NCBI GenBank assembly: GCA_017433295.1 | Contig: JAFRHL010000040.1 | Span: 33,023 to 97,022, forward strand | Direction of reading: 5' to 3' | DNA length: 64,000 nucleotides | DNA from: Eubacterium sp. | Lineage (GTDB): Bacteria > Bacillota > Clostridia > Lachnospirales > Lachnospiraceae | Shown: in pieces, positions 18,068-26,461 of the stretch | Layout: each line of letters begins with the position of its first letter | How positions within the stretch are numbered: position 1 is the first letter of the stretch | Made by a program: the position numbers and the translations under genes | The notes under the pieces: generated by a model | The model's database searches: none | What the model was told of the DNA's origin: nothing | What the model saw: only the letters and a program-made list of their open reading frames with translations

Positions 18068-18121
18068 GTGTATTAATACTATTAGTACACATAATATATT
18101 GCAGAAAGCACGGGATGTCAA
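18068..18121 (-). promoter_or_regulatory. Promoter and palindromic operator of the GntR-ABC operon
   Basis: On the minus strand TTGACA (18116-18121) and TATATT (18093-18098) are 17 bp apart. Directly downstream, 18068-18090 holds a 23-bp palindrome with half-sites GTGTAYTAATA, one mismatch, around a single central base. Position over the start site fits a repressor operator for the YtrA-type protein encoded next. Confidence 0.72.
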
Positions 18122-18222
18122 GTATTATTCTATGTCTTCTTTCTAAATTCGCATTTTTGTGTTAGAATACCCTTTGACCCCATCATCATTATTATAGTAA
18201 AAGAATAAAGATTTGATAAAAG

Positions 18223-19119
18223 ATGCTAAAAATAAATGTTGATAATTTCAGCCTGGATCAGATCCTTCGGTCCGGCCAGTGTTTCCGGATGGAAAAGCTT
18301 TCGGAAAATGAATATGAAGAAGTATATGAGATCATAGCAGGGAACCGCTATTTAAAAGCCGGCCAGATGGAAAATACCCTCTGCCTGTATTGCGAAGAAG
18401 ATGAATATGAATTCTGGCTGCAGTACTTTGACCTGAATCATGATTACAGAATATATATCGATCAGATCAATCCCCGGGATACCTATCTGCTTGAGGCTGC
18501 CCGCTGCGCCTGCGGTGTCCGGATCCTGCGTCAGGATCTCTGGGAGATGATCGTAACATTTCTCGTCTCCCAGCAGAATCATATAAGAAGAATCAGGAGA
18601 TGTATCGCCCTGCTCTGTGAGAAATATGGGGAATTTATTCCTTTTTCGGACACTTTAACCGACCAGGAAAAGCTGTCAGCAGATATGCCGGATCATCAGG
18701 AGGGAATCAGTCCTTCAGATGCCGGAAATCAGAAAAAGGGTTATTATACATTTCCCGCCCCGGAAGTCTTTGCCGGACTCCCGGAGGATGCCCTGATGGA
18801 ATGTAGCCTGGGCTACCGCAGTAAATATGTAGTCCGTTCAGCGAAACAGATCGTCTCGGGAGAAGTCAATCTTGACAGGATCATGAATCTGCCTTATAAA
18901 GAAGCAAAGCAGGAGCTTTTACGGCTCTTTGGGGTGGGAGAAAAGGTGGCCGACTGTATCTGTCTGTTCTCAAGACACGATCTGGATGCCTTTCCGGTGG
19001 ATACCCATATCAGACAGGCCCTTGATGCCCATTATAAAAGAGGATTCCCAAACCGCAGGTATAAGGGGTTCAGGGGTGTGATCCAGCAGTATATATTTTG
19101 TTATGAGTTATGGGGGTGA
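18223..19119 (+). CDS. 8-oxoguanine DNA glycosylase (OGG1-type)
   Basis: The 298-residue protein has an N-terminal OGG domain (FSLDQILRSGQCFRME, the usual opening) and a helix-hairpin-helix glycosylase domain. The catalytic lysine is in LFGVGEKVADCICLFSRHD and the catalytic aspartate in AFPVDTHIRQAL. It excises oxidised guanine and nicks the strand by beta-elimination. Residues about 150-180 form an insert with little family resemblance (DQEKLSADMPDHQEG). No recognisable ribosome-binding site precedes ATG 18223; an internal start is unlikely because the conserved N-terminus begins here. Confidence 0.88.
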   Translation: MLKINVDNFSLDQILRSGQCFRMEKLSENEYEEVYEIIAGNRYLKAGQMENTLCLYCEEDEYEFWLQYFDLNHDYRIYIDQINPRDTYLLEAARCACGVRILRQDLWEMIVTFLVSQQNHIRRIRRCIALLCEKYGEFIPFSDTLTDQEKLSADMPDHQEGISPSDAGNQKKGYYTFPAPEVFAGLPEDALMECSLGYRSKYVVRSAKQIVSGEVNLDRIMNLPYKEAKQELLRLFGVGEKVADCICLFSRHDLDAFPVDTHIRQALDAHYKRGFPNRRYKGFRGVIQQYIFCYELWG

Positions 19120-19156
19120 AACTTTACAGGCTGCTGATTTGCGGGGGTGATTTTGA

Positions 19157-19316
19157 TTTTGTCAGGTAAACGCAGCAGAGGAGGGGTATATGTCTGCAAG
19201 TTCCGTTCCTCCTCGGAAATAGAAGATATATGGCGGTTGCTGTTTTTGATTTCCTGCGGTGCAAAGTCACTTTCAGACATATACCCCTCCTCTGCTGCTG
19301 TTTATGGCTGACAAAG
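19157..19316. repeat. 160-bp element with 25-bp perfect inverted repeats
   Basis: The arms at 19172-19196 and 19274-19298 are perfect 25-bp complements (GCAGCAGAGGAGGGG.. and its inverse). Looser pairing continues outward: TTTTGTCAG..AAAC against GTTTA..CTGACAAAG, so the element spans about 19157-19316. The loop of about 77 bases has no start codon with a ribosome-binding site. The 416-bp gap between the glycosylase gene and prmA otherwise shows no gene. It may be a MITE-like insertion or a structured RNA. No T tract follows. Confidence 0.7.
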
Positions 19317-19535
19317 GAAAACCAGCCCGATTTTTTGTTTTTATCTGCCTTTAGCCGATAATAGGGCGAATTCAGAAAAAGATATAACCGGGGTTTTTGC
19401 TTTTCTATCCATTATACAGCCGGGAGGGACCTGTATGTAGAAAAATAAAAAACTGTCCCCGCAAATCGACACTTGCAACTGCCGAAAAACAGCACATTAT
19501 AAATAGAAACCCTATCCTGGAAGGAGGAATAACCC

Positions 19536-20507
19536 ATGCGATGGAATAAACTTACCATAGAAACAACAACCCAGGCCGAAGACATGTTAAGCTGGGAGCT
19601 TAACGAGATGGGCATCAGCGGGGTGGAGATCGAGGACCATGTTCCTCTTACCGAAGAGGAAAGAAAGATCATGTATGTGGACCTGCTGCCCGATGAGATC
19701 GCCCCGGATGACGGGAAAGCTTTGATCTCCTGTTATGTGGAGGAGTCGGAGGACCTGCAGACAGTCATCGCAAAAATCAAGAATAAACTGGAGGAGCTGT
19801 CTGCTTATCTGCCCGTGGGCAGCGGCAGGATTACTTTGGATATCACGGAGGAAGAGGACTGGATCAACAACTGGAAGGTATTTTTTAAGCCCTTCCGGCT
19901 GGATGATAATATCGTGATCAAACCGACCTGGGAGACACTGACCGACAAAAAGGATGACGACATTGTGGTGGAGATCGACCCGGGGACTGCCTTTGGGAGC
20001 GGATCCCATGAGACTACGAAGCTGTGTATTTCTCAGTTAAAGAAATATGTAACTCCCGAGACGGAGATCCTGGATGTGGGAACCGGCAGCGGGATCCTTT
20101 CCATCATCGGCCTCAAGCTGGGGGCGGGATTTGCCATGGCTACAGATATAGATCCCAATGCTATCCGGGCTACGGAAGAGAACTTCGAGATCAATGGTGT
20201 GGCTGACGGACAGGCAGTGGTTCAGCGGGTAAATATCCTGGATCCGGAGGAAGGGAAGGCTTTTTATGAAAGAAACGGGGGCAGGAAATATGATGTGGTG
20301 GTGGCCAATATCCTGGCCGATGTGATCATCCCCCTGTCTGCCCTTGTTACACCTCTTATGAAAGAGACTGGGGTCTTCATTACTTCCGGCATTATAAATA
20401 CCATGGAGGAAGAAGTGAAGGAAGCCATGCTGGAGAACCATTTTGAGATCATTGAGATCAATCATATGAAGGACTGGGTGAGCATCACCGCAAAACCGGT
20501 TAAATGA
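19536..20507 (+). CDS. prmA: Ribosomal protein L11 methyltransferase
   Basis: The 323-residue protein methylates ribosomal protein L11 using S-adenosylmethionine. The N-terminal substrate domain begins RWNKLTIETTTQAEDMLSWELNEMGISGVEIED. The class I methyltransferase part shows DPGTAFGSGSHETTKLC, ILDVGTGSGILSIIGLKLG, DIDPNAIRATEENFEIN and VVANILADVI, all PrmA hallmarks. Start follows AAGGAGGAATAACCC. It is the first of a prmA-rsmE-aroC-tgt run. Confidence 0.96.
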   Translation: MRWNKLTIETTTQAEDMLSWELNEMGISGVEIEDHVPLTEEERKIMYVDLLPDEIAPDDGKALISCYVEESEDLQTVIAKIKNKLEELSAYLPVGSGRITLDITEEEDWINNWKVFFKPFRLDDNIVIKPTWETLTDKKDDDIVVEIDPGTAFGSGSHETTKLCISQLKKYVTPETEILDVGTGSGILSIIGLKLGAGFAMATDIDPNAIRATEENFEINGVADGQAVVQRVNILDPEEGKAFYERNGGRKYDVVVANILADVIIPLSALVTPLMKETGVFITSGIINTMEEEVKEAMLENHFEIIEINHMKDWVSITAKPVK

Positions 20508-20546
20508 TGACTGCGGTCTTTGTCTGTAGGGCTTGTGAGGAGAATT

Positions 20547-21293
20547 ATGTATCAGTTCTTTATTAGAAAAGAAAATATCAGGAGTTCAGAGATCCTTCTC
20601 AATAAACCGGAGGACATAAATCATATAAAAAATGTTCTCCGCATGCGCCCGGGGGAACAGGTATGCTTCTGCTGTGAAGAGACAGGGAAGGATTATATCT
20701 GCCGGCTGTCAGACGTAGGGAGTGAGGAGATCCGGGCCGCCATTGAGGACATAGAAGGCGCGTCGGGAGAGCTTCCTGTCCGCCTGGTGCTCTTTCAGGG
20801 GCTGCCAAAGTCCGATAAAATGGATCTGATCATACAGAAGGCTGTGGAACTGGGGGCCTTTGAGATCGTGCCTGTGGCCATGAAGCGATGCGTGGTCAGG
20901 CTGGATTCCAAAAAGGCAGCAAAAAAGGTGCAGAGGTGGAATGAGATCGCAAAAAGTGCCGCGAAGCAGTCAAAACGAAGCCATATCCCGGAGGTGAAGG
21001 AAGTCATGACATTTCCGGAAGCGGTTTCCTATGCTGAAAAGCTTGATTTGGTACTGCTTCCCTATGAGGATGCAGAAGGAATCAGCCATTCCAGACAGGT
21101 GCTTTCATCGGTAAAAGGCAAAAAGAGTGCCGGCATATTTATCGGGCCGGAGGGGGGCTTTGATGAAGGAGAAGTGAGCCGGGCCGTGGAAGCCGGGGCC
21201 CACCCCATTACCCTGGGACACCGGATCCTGAGGACGGAGACCGCCGGAATGGCAGTATTGTCCATATTGATGTTTATGCTGGAAGAGGATTAA
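20547..21293 (+). CDS. rsmE: 16S rRNA m3U1498 methyltransferase
   Basis: The 248-residue SPOUT-class enzyme methylates U1498 of 16S rRNA. A PUA-like N-terminal part (YQFFIRKENIRSSEILLNKPEDINHIKNVLRMRPGEQV) precedes the knotted methyltransferase domain with KSDKMDLIIQKAVELGAFEIVPV, RWNEIAKSAAKQSKRSHIPEV, IFIGPEGGFDEGEV and LGHRILRTETAGMAVL. ATG 20547 follows GAGGAGAATT; an earlier in-frame codon at 20520 has no good ribosome-binding site. It lies 39 bp after prmA, the usual partner order. Confidence 0.95.
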   Translation: MYQFFIRKENIRSSEILLNKPEDINHIKNVLRMRPGEQVCFCCEETGKDYICRLSDVGSEEIRAAIEDIEGASGELPVRLVLFQGLPKSDKMDLIIQKAVELGAFEIVPVAMKRCVVRLDSKKAAKKVQRWNEIAKSAAKQSKRSHIPEVKEVMTFPEAVSYAEKLDLVLLPYEDAEGISHSRQVLSSVKGKKSAGIFIGPEGGFDEGEVSRAVEAGAHPITLGHRILRTETAGMAVLSILMFMLEED

Positions 21294-21351
21294 TCTAAAC
21301 TACGAAAATAAGTACATTACGAATAAATAACAAGTCATAGGAGGAATTAAG

Positions 21352-22464
21352 ATGGCCGGATCATCCATGGGAACCCTATTCCGCATCACCACCTGGGGTG
21401 AGACCCACGGAAAAGGGGTCGGCGTCGTGGTGGACGGCTGCCCGGCGGGACTGGCTTTATGTGAGGAAGATATACAGAAATATCTGGACAGGAGGAAACC
21501 GGGACAGTCAAAATATACTACCAGGAGGCAGGAAGGCGATCGGGTAGAGATCCTGTCCGGCCTTTTTGAAGGGCGGACCACGGGAACGCCCATTTCCATG
21601 ATTATTTATAATAAAGACCAGAGATCAAAGGATTATTCGGCCATCAAAGATATCTACAGGCCGGGACATGCGGATTACACCTTTGATATGAAATACGGAT
21701 TCAGAGATTACCGGGGGGGAGGAAGGTCTTCCGGAAGGGAGACCATAGGAAGAACAGCGGCAGGCGCCATTGCGGCCAAAGTATTAGCTGAGCTGGGAAT
21801 ACAGGTATTTGCCTATAGCAGATCCATAGGCCCCGTTACGGTTGACCCCCAAAGATTTGACAAAAAGGTCCGGGACGAGAATGCCCTTTATATGCCTGAT
21901 GCAAAGGCGGCAGAGGAAGCCGGAAAATATCTTGAGAAGATGATACAGGAGCAGGATTCTGCCGGAGGCGTGGTGGAATGTATTATTACAGGTGTGCCTG
22001 CGGGTGTGGGGGAGCCTGTGTTTGACAAGCTTTCCGCCAGCCTGGGAAAGGCGGTCCTGTCAATCGGAGCGGTAAAGGGTTTCGAGATCGGAGATGGATT
22101 TTCGGCAGCCAGGTCTTCCGGGTCTTTAAATAATGATCCCTTTATGATGGAAGGGGATAAGATCGTAAAAAAGACCAACCATTCCGGAGGCCTGCTCGGT
22201 GGGATGAGTGACGGTTCGGATATCCTGTTCAGGGCAGCATTTAAGCCGACTCCTTCCATAGGCCGCCCCCAGCACACAGTGACCCGGGAGGGCAGGGATA
22301 CGGTGACACAGATCGGCGGACGTCATGATCCTATTATAGTTCCCCGGGCAGTGGTCGTGGTGGAGACCATGGCTGCGGTCACCCTGCTGGACCTGCTCCT
22401 GGTAAATATGAGCAGCAGGATGGAAAATGTAAAGAATTATTTCGCAGGAATCGCTGAAAAATAG
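21352..22464 (+). CDS. aroC: Chorismate synthase
   Basis: The 370-residue FMN-dependent enzyme makes chorismate from 5-enolpyruvylshikimate-3-phosphate, the last shikimate step. Signatures are GNxxR-type start MAGSSMGTLFRITTWGETHGKGVGVVVDGCPAG, the arginine-rich RGGGRSSGRETIGRTAAGAIAAK, NHSGGLLGGMSDGSDI and GRHDPIIVPRAVVVVE. Length is normal. The start follows AGGAGGAATTAAG. It sits between rsmE and tgt with short gaps. Confidence 0.97.
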   Translation: MAGSSMGTLFRITTWGETHGKGVGVVVDGCPAGLALCEEDIQKYLDRRKPGQSKYTTRRQEGDRVEILSGLFEGRTTGTPISMIIYNKDQRSKDYSAIKDIYRPGHADYTFDMKYGFRDYRGGGRSSGRETIGRTAAGAIAAKVLAELGIQVFAYSRSIGPVTVDPQRFDKKVRDENALYMPDAKAAEEAGKYLEKMIQEQDSAGGVVECIITGVPAGVGEPVFDKLSASLGKAVLSIGAVKGFEIGDGFSAARSSGSLNNDPFMMEGDKIVKKTNHSGGLLGGMSDGSDILFRAAFKPTPSIGRPQHTVTREGRDTVTQIGGRHDPIIVPRAVVVVETMAAVTLLDLLLVNMSSRMENVKNYFAGIAEK

Positions 22465-22545
22465 TCTCGACAAAGCATTTCCTTTGTGATAGAATGGTCT
22501 GCGTATGCAAATAGCGGACTTATACAATACAGAGCTGGTAATATT

Positions 22546-23679
22546 ATGTATTCATTATTGACACGGGACGGCCTGGCCAAGAGAGGCCGCCTTTTGACAG
22601 TTCACGGCACGGTGGAGACCCCGGTATTTATGAATGTGGGTACTGTGGGAGCCATAAAGGGTGCTGTGAGTACCGATGACCTGAAGCTGATCGGTACCCA
22701 GGTGGAACTGTCCAACACCTATCATCTTCATGTCAGGACCGGAGATAAGCTGATCAAGGAGTACGGCGGCCTGCACAAGTTCATGTCCTGGGACAGGCCC
22801 ATTCTCACGGATTCCGGCGGATTTCAGGTGTTTTCTCTGGCAGGGCTTCGGAAGATCAGGGAGGAAGGGGTCACCTTCCAGTCCCATATAGATGGTCATT
22901 ATATTTTCATGGGGCCCGAGGAGAGTATGCAGATCCAGTCCAATCTGGGGTCCACCATTGCCATGGCCTTTGATGAATGCCCGTCCAGCGTGGCGGAGAA
23001 GAGCTATATTAAGGAGTCAGTGGACCGGACCACCAGATGGCTTGAACGCTGTAAGGTGAAGATGGAAGAACTGAACAGGCTGCCGGATACGGTGAATCCC
23101 CACCAGATGCTTTTCGGTATCAACCAGGGCGGCGTTTATGCAGACATCCGTATTGAACATGCAAAACGGATCGCGGAGCTTAACCTTAGCGGTTATGCCG
23201 TGGGTGGTCTTGCCGTCGGTGAGACCCATGAGGAGATGTATCATATTCTGGATGAAACAGTCCCCTATCTGCCCGTGGATAAACCGGTCTACCTGATGGG
23301 CGTCGGTACCCCGGCCAACATTATCGAGGCCGTAGACCGGGGCGTGGACTTCTTCGACTGCGTATATCCTTCCCGTAACGGCAGGCATGGACATGTTTAC
23401 ACCCACCATGGAAAGCTCAACATGTTTAATAAAAAGCATGAGCTTGACCACCGTCCTATAGAGGAGGGATGCGGATGCCCCGCCTGCAGGAGCTACAGCA
23501 GGGCATATATCAGGCACCTGCTTAAAGCAAACGAGATGCTGGGCATGAGGCTGTGCGTGCTGCATAACCTGTACTTCTACAACCACCTGATGGAGGAGAT
23601 CCGGCAGGCGATAGAAGAACACCGCTATAAAGAATTTAAGAGATCCACCCTGGAGGGTTTTCGTACTCCGGAGGATTAA
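22546..23679 (+). CDS. tgt: Queuine tRNA-ribosyltransferase
   Basis: The 377-residue enzyme exchanges guanine at tRNA wobble position 34 for preQ1. Motifs: VHGTVETPVFMNVGTVGAIKG, SNTYHLHVRTG, LTDSGGFQVFSL with the catalytic Asp region, AFDECPSS, GINQGGVYADIR, GGLAVGE, DFFDCVYPSRNGRHG with the catalytic Asp, and the zinc ligands C..CRSY..H in GCGCPACRSYSRAYIRHL. ATG 22546 gives the family start; upstream in-frame residues from 22486 are not conserved and the ribosome-binding site here is weak. Confidence 0.96.
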   Translation: MYSLLTRDGLAKRGRLLTVHGTVETPVFMNVGTVGAIKGAVSTDDLKLIGTQVELSNTYHLHVRTGDKLIKEYGGLHKFMSWDRPILTDSGGFQVFSLAGLRKIREEGVTFQSHIDGHYIFMGPEESMQIQSNLGSTIAMAFDECPSSVAEKSYIKESVDRTTRWLERCKVKMEELNRLPDTVNPHQMLFGINQGGVYADIRIEHAKRIAELNLSGYAVGGLAVGETHEEMYHILDETVPYLPVDKPVYLMGVGTPANIIEAVDRGVDFFDCVYPSRNGRHGHVYTHHGKLNMFNKKHELDHRPIEEGCGCPACRSYSRAYIRHLLKANEMLGMRLCVLHNLYFYNHLMEEIRQAIEEHRYKEFKRSTLEGFRTPED

Positions 23680-23780
23680 ATATACTGCTGATCAGATGTC
23701 TGCCGCGGATAAAAATTTTATTCCGGGATACATTTATTAGCACAGAGCAACGATTAATAAACAGTAATTGGAGGTTGATT

Positions 23781-24095
23781 ATGTTATTAAGTGCCGGTAA
23801 TCAGGGACAGTTGATGATGATTGTTTTCTATATCGTGATTTTCGGAGGAATTCTTTATTTCATGACGATCCGTCCCCAGAGGAAACAGCAGAAGGCAGCC
23901 GAGGAGCTTCATGCATCCATGCAGCCGGGAGACAGCGTTCTCACCACAAGCGGTTTCTATGGAGTCATCATCGATATCATGGATAACACTGTTATCGTAG
24001 AGTTCGGAAACAACAGGAACTGCCGTATCCCCATGCAGAAGGATTCCATCGCGGCAGTAGAAAAGCCGAACCTGACTAAAACAGAGGAAGAATAA
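23781..24095 (+). CDS. yajC: Preprotein translocase subunit YajC
   Basis: The 104-residue protein is the small accessory subunit of the SecDF-YajC complex. It has one N-terminal membrane helix (LMMIVFYIVIFGGILYFMTIRPQRKQQK) followed by the conserved soluble part (MQPGDSVLTTSGFYGVIIDIMDNTVIVEFGNNRNCRIPMQKDSIAAV). The ATG at 23781 follows GGAGGTTGATT. Its partners secD and secF are fused in one gene 2.4 kb downstream, separated by the SCIFF locus. Confidence 0.95.
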   Translation: MLLSAGNQGQLMMIVFYIVIFGGILYFMTIRPQRKQQKAAEELHASMQPGDSVLTTSGFYGVIIDIMDNTVIVEFGNNRNCRIPMQKDSIAAVEKPNLTKTEEE

Positions 24096-24109
24096 TAAGG
24101 AATTGCCGT

Positions 24110-24154
24110 GCCGCTCCGGAGAGTTTTCATCTTTGGGAGCGGCCTTTTTGTTTT
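24110..24154 (+). terminator. Intrinsic terminator after yajC
   Basis: GCCGCTCC and GGGAGCGGC pair around a 17-base loop and are followed by CTTTTTGTTTT. It begins about 15 bp after the yajC stop codon and should end the prmA-to-yajC transcript. Confidence 0.85.
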
Positions 24155-24278
24155 ATCATAGGATATTGCGCTCTCCTTATGATTCCGGGACCGGGGAAAT
24201 TGATATCCCCTTGGGGACTTTGTTCTAAATCATATCAGCAGGGGCATATACTGTTAAAAAAGTACAGGGATGATCCTA

Positions 24279-24659
24279 TTGAAAACATCAGTAAATAAAC
24301 AGGTTCTGGCTTACGGTATCAACATTTTCCTGTCTGTTCTCTTTTCTGTCCTGATCACAGCTGTCTTTATAGCCCTGACTGCCTGGCTTATGCTTAAGGG
24401 AAAGGTATCTGCCGGAGCGGAAAGAATTATCCTGAATGCCATACGAATACTTTCCTGTATAGCAGGCGGCTATCTGTGCGGAAAAAGGAATAAGATAAGA
24501 GGATTTTTGTGGGGACTGCTGGTGGGTGCTTTATACTGCGGTATCCTGCTTATGGTCAGAAAAACCACCGGTTCCCCTCTGCCCTTAAAGCCGGTGAGCA
24601 CCATAACCTCTGTCATTTCCTGCCTTGCCGGAGGGATGCTGGGAGGCATGCTGAGCTGA
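24279..24659 (+). CDS. TIGR04086-like small membrane protein
   Basis: The product, 126 residues from TTG 24279 (AGGGA 8 bp upstream) or 129 from ATG 24270, has four hydrophobic segments: YGINIFLSVLFSVLITAVFIALTAWLML, AIRILSCIAGGYLCGKRNKIRG, FLWGLLVGALYCGILLMV and SVISCLAGGMLGGML. The GGYLCGKRNKIRGFLWGLLVGALY block is what I associate with the TIGR04086 membrane family, which is commonly encoded beside the SCIFF locus in Clostridia. The function is unknown. The start is uncertain. Confidence 0.8.
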   Translation: MKTSVNKQVLAYGINIFLSVLFSVLITAVFIALTAWLMLKGKVSAGAERIILNAIRILSCIAGGYLCGKRNKIRGFLWGLLVGALYCGILLMVRKTTGSPLPLKPVSTITSVISCLAGGMLGGMLS

Positions 24660-24725
24660 CAGCCGGGCAATTCTGTTTCAGATGAAAAAGAAGTTGAAAA
24701 AAAACTTTTCTTTAAGATTCCTTTA

Positions 24726-24734
24726 TGATATACT
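24726..24734 (+). promoter_or_regulatory. Extended -10 promoter of scfA
   Basis: TGATATACT contains the TGn extension and the -10 box TATACT (24729-24734). The -35 region 17 bp upstream (TTTTCT) is poor, as expected for extended -10 promoters. The site is 80 bp before the scfA start and gives the peptide gene its own promoter. Confidence 0.6.
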
Positions 24735-24813
24735 AGGCAGAGGAATGTCGATTTCCATACCGGTACATACCGGATTCGGTATTCCTGAAGAAAATATGCA
24801 AGGAGGCACTGTT

Positions 24814-24960
24814 ATGAAACGTGTTAAGACACTTACCGGTAAGAAGACATACGCAGGCAGCATGTGTAAGGGCGGCTGCGGTGAATGCCAGACATCCTGC
24901 CAGTCAGCCTGCAAGACATCCTGTACAGTAGGCAACCAGACCTGTGAGAATAATAAATAA
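24814..24960 (+). CDS. scfA: SCIFF peptide precursor (six cysteines in forty-five), 7-Cys variant
   Basis: This 48-residue peptide starts at ATG 24814, 8 bp after AAGGAGG. It ends CQTSCQSACKTSCTVGNQTC plus a short tail, the near-invariant core of the SCIFF ribosomal peptides of Clostridia. Cysteines lie at 18, 22, 25, 29, 33, 37 and 44; the usual peptide has six, so C18 in SMCKGGCGEC is extra. The neighbouring radical SAM enzyme makes a Cys-to-Thr thioether (sactipeptide) bond in studied homologues; by analogy C33-T38 is the likely pair. The biological role of SCIFF is unknown. A longer in-frame start at 24682 has no suitable ribosome-binding site. Confidence 0.95.
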   Translation: MKRVKTLTGKKTYAGSMCKGGCGECQTSCQSACKTSCTVGNQTCENNK

Positions 24961-24980
24961 TTAGAATAATGCTTATTTAA

Positions 24981-25027
24981 GATAGGGTGAACAGATACCT
25001 GTTCACCCTATCTGTTGTGCGTTTTTT
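24981..25027 (+). terminator. Terminator/attenuator between scfA and scfB
   Basis: GATAGGGTGAACAG and its exact complement form a 14-bp stem with an ATAC loop (24981-25012). A run of seven T residues follows after 10 bases (25022-25028). It starts 20 bp after scfA and lies before scfB, so partial readthrough would give much more peptide transcript than maturase transcript. Confidence 0.75.
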
Positions 25028-25098
25028 TACACGTCTGAAGAGGATCCTGCTTCCGAGATTCATAAAAGGGATTCTCACTTAGCTGAAAGGATAGTATT

Positions 25099-26460
25099 GT
25101 GGTACACCAGTATAAGAACAATGGATTTAACATCGTCATGGACGTATGCAGCGGAGCCATCCATGTGGTGGATGATGTGACCTATGATGTGATCGGGCTT
25201 TTTGAGAAGCTGGGTCCGGATGAAATAAAGCAGCAGCTGTCCTTCGATGATCATGAGATAGAGGAGGCTTATCAGGAGGTCCTTCAGTTAAAAGAAGAAG
25301 GACTTTTGTTTACGGAGGACATCTACGAGGATTATATTGATGAGGTAAAAAACAGGAAGACGGTGGTCAAGGCACTTTGTCTTCATATTGCCCATGACTG
25401 TAATCTTGCCTGCCGCTACTGCTTTGCCGGAGAAGGAGAGTATAAAGGCGACCGTTCCCTCATGAGTGAGGAAGTGGGACGGGCTGCTCTGGATTTTCTG
25501 GTGGCCCATTCCGGAAACCGTCATAACCTGGAGGTGGATTTTTTCGGCGGCGAGCCCACCATGAACTTTGATGTGGTAAAGGAAATCGTCCGCTACGGAA
25601 GAAGCCTGGAGAAAAAGCATGACAAGCATTTCCGCTTCACCCTGACCACCAACGGGGTCCTTCTGAATGACGAGATCATGGATTTCGCCAATAAAGAGAT
25701 GGACAATGTGGTCATGAGCATCGACGGCCGGAAAGAGGTCAATGACTACATGCGGCCCACCAGGAACGGCAAGTCCAGCTATGACATCATCATGCCGAAG
25801 TTCATCCGCTTCGCCAAATCAAGGAATCAGCAGAAGTATTATGTAAGAGGTACATTTACCAGGAAGAATCTTGATTTTTCCGAGGATGTCATCCATCTGG
25901 CGGATGCCGGGTTTGAGCAGATTTCCATGGAGCCTGTGGTAGGCTGCCCGGAGGAGCCCTATGCCTTAAGGGAGGAGGATCTGCCGCAGATTTTTAAAGA
26001 GTATGACAAACTGGCCAGGGAGATGGTCAGGCGGCATAAAGAAGGAAAATGGTTTAATTTCTTCCATTTTATGATCGATCTGACCGGCGGCCCCTGTGTG
26101 GCCAAGCGGCTTTCGGGCTGTGGCAGCGGCACGGAGTACCTGGCCGTAACACCCTGGGGAGATCTTTATCCCTGCCACCAGTTCGTAGGGGAGACGGAGT
26201 TTCTTCTGGGAAATGTTTTTGAAGGCATTCAGCGCACTGATATCTGTGATGAATTCCGTGCCTGTAATGTTTATACCAGAGAGAAATGCAGGGACTGCTT
26301 TGCCAGATTCTACTGCAGCGGCGGCTGTGCCGCCAATTCATATAAATTTCACGGCGGGATCAATGATACTTATGATCTGAGCTGTGAGATGGAAAGAAAG
26401 AGAGTGGAGTGCGCCATCATGATCAAGGCGGCTCTTGCCCAGGAAGGAGAAGAAGAGTAA
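25099..26460 (+). CDS. scfB: SCIFF radical SAM maturase
   Basis: The 453-residue SPASM radical SAM enzyme modifies ScfA. The N-terminal about 100 residues form a peptide-recognition element (VHQYKNNGFNIVMDVCSGAIHVVDDVTYDVIG). The SAM cluster motif is HDCNLACRYCFAGEGEYKGDRSLM. The auxiliary cluster region includes GGPCVAKRLSGCGSGTEYLAVTPWGDLYPCHQFVG and CRDCFARFYCSGGCAANSY. It starts with GTG, 5 bp after AAAGGATA. Gene order scfA-scfB-secDF is the conserved SCIFF context. Confidence 0.96.
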   Translation: MVHQYKNNGFNIVMDVCSGAIHVVDDVTYDVIGLFEKLGPDEIKQQLSFDDHEIEEAYQEVLQLKEEGLLFTEDIYEDYIDEVKNRKTVVKALCLHIAHDCNLACRYCFAGEGEYKGDRSLMSEEVGRAALDFLVAHSGNRHNLEVDFFGGEPTMNFDVVKEIVRYGRSLEKKHDKHFRFTLTTNGVLLNDEIMDFANKEMDNVVMSIDGRKEVNDYMRPTRNGKSSYDIIMPKFIRFAKSRNQQKYYVRGTFTRKNLDFSEDVIHLADAGFEQISMEPVVGCPEEPYALREEDLPQIFKEYDKLAREMVRRHKEGKWFNFFHFMIDLTGGPCVAKRLSGCGSGTEYLAVTPWGDLYPCHQFVGETEFLLGNVFEGIQRTDICDEFRACNVYTREKCRDCFARFYCSGGCAANSYKFHGGINDTYDLSCEMERKRVECAIMIKAALAQEGEEE

Positions 26461-26461
26461 C

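Noticed and set aside
19412-19672. A minus-strand open frame overlapping the start of prmA
   Set aside because: It runs antisense through the conserved prmA start, has no ribosome-binding site and reads as low-quality sequence.
24682-24813. Longer SCIFF precursor starting at 24682
   Set aside because: The added 44 residues do not resemble known SCIFF leaders, no ribosome-binding site precedes that start, and the promoter -10 box would lie inside it.
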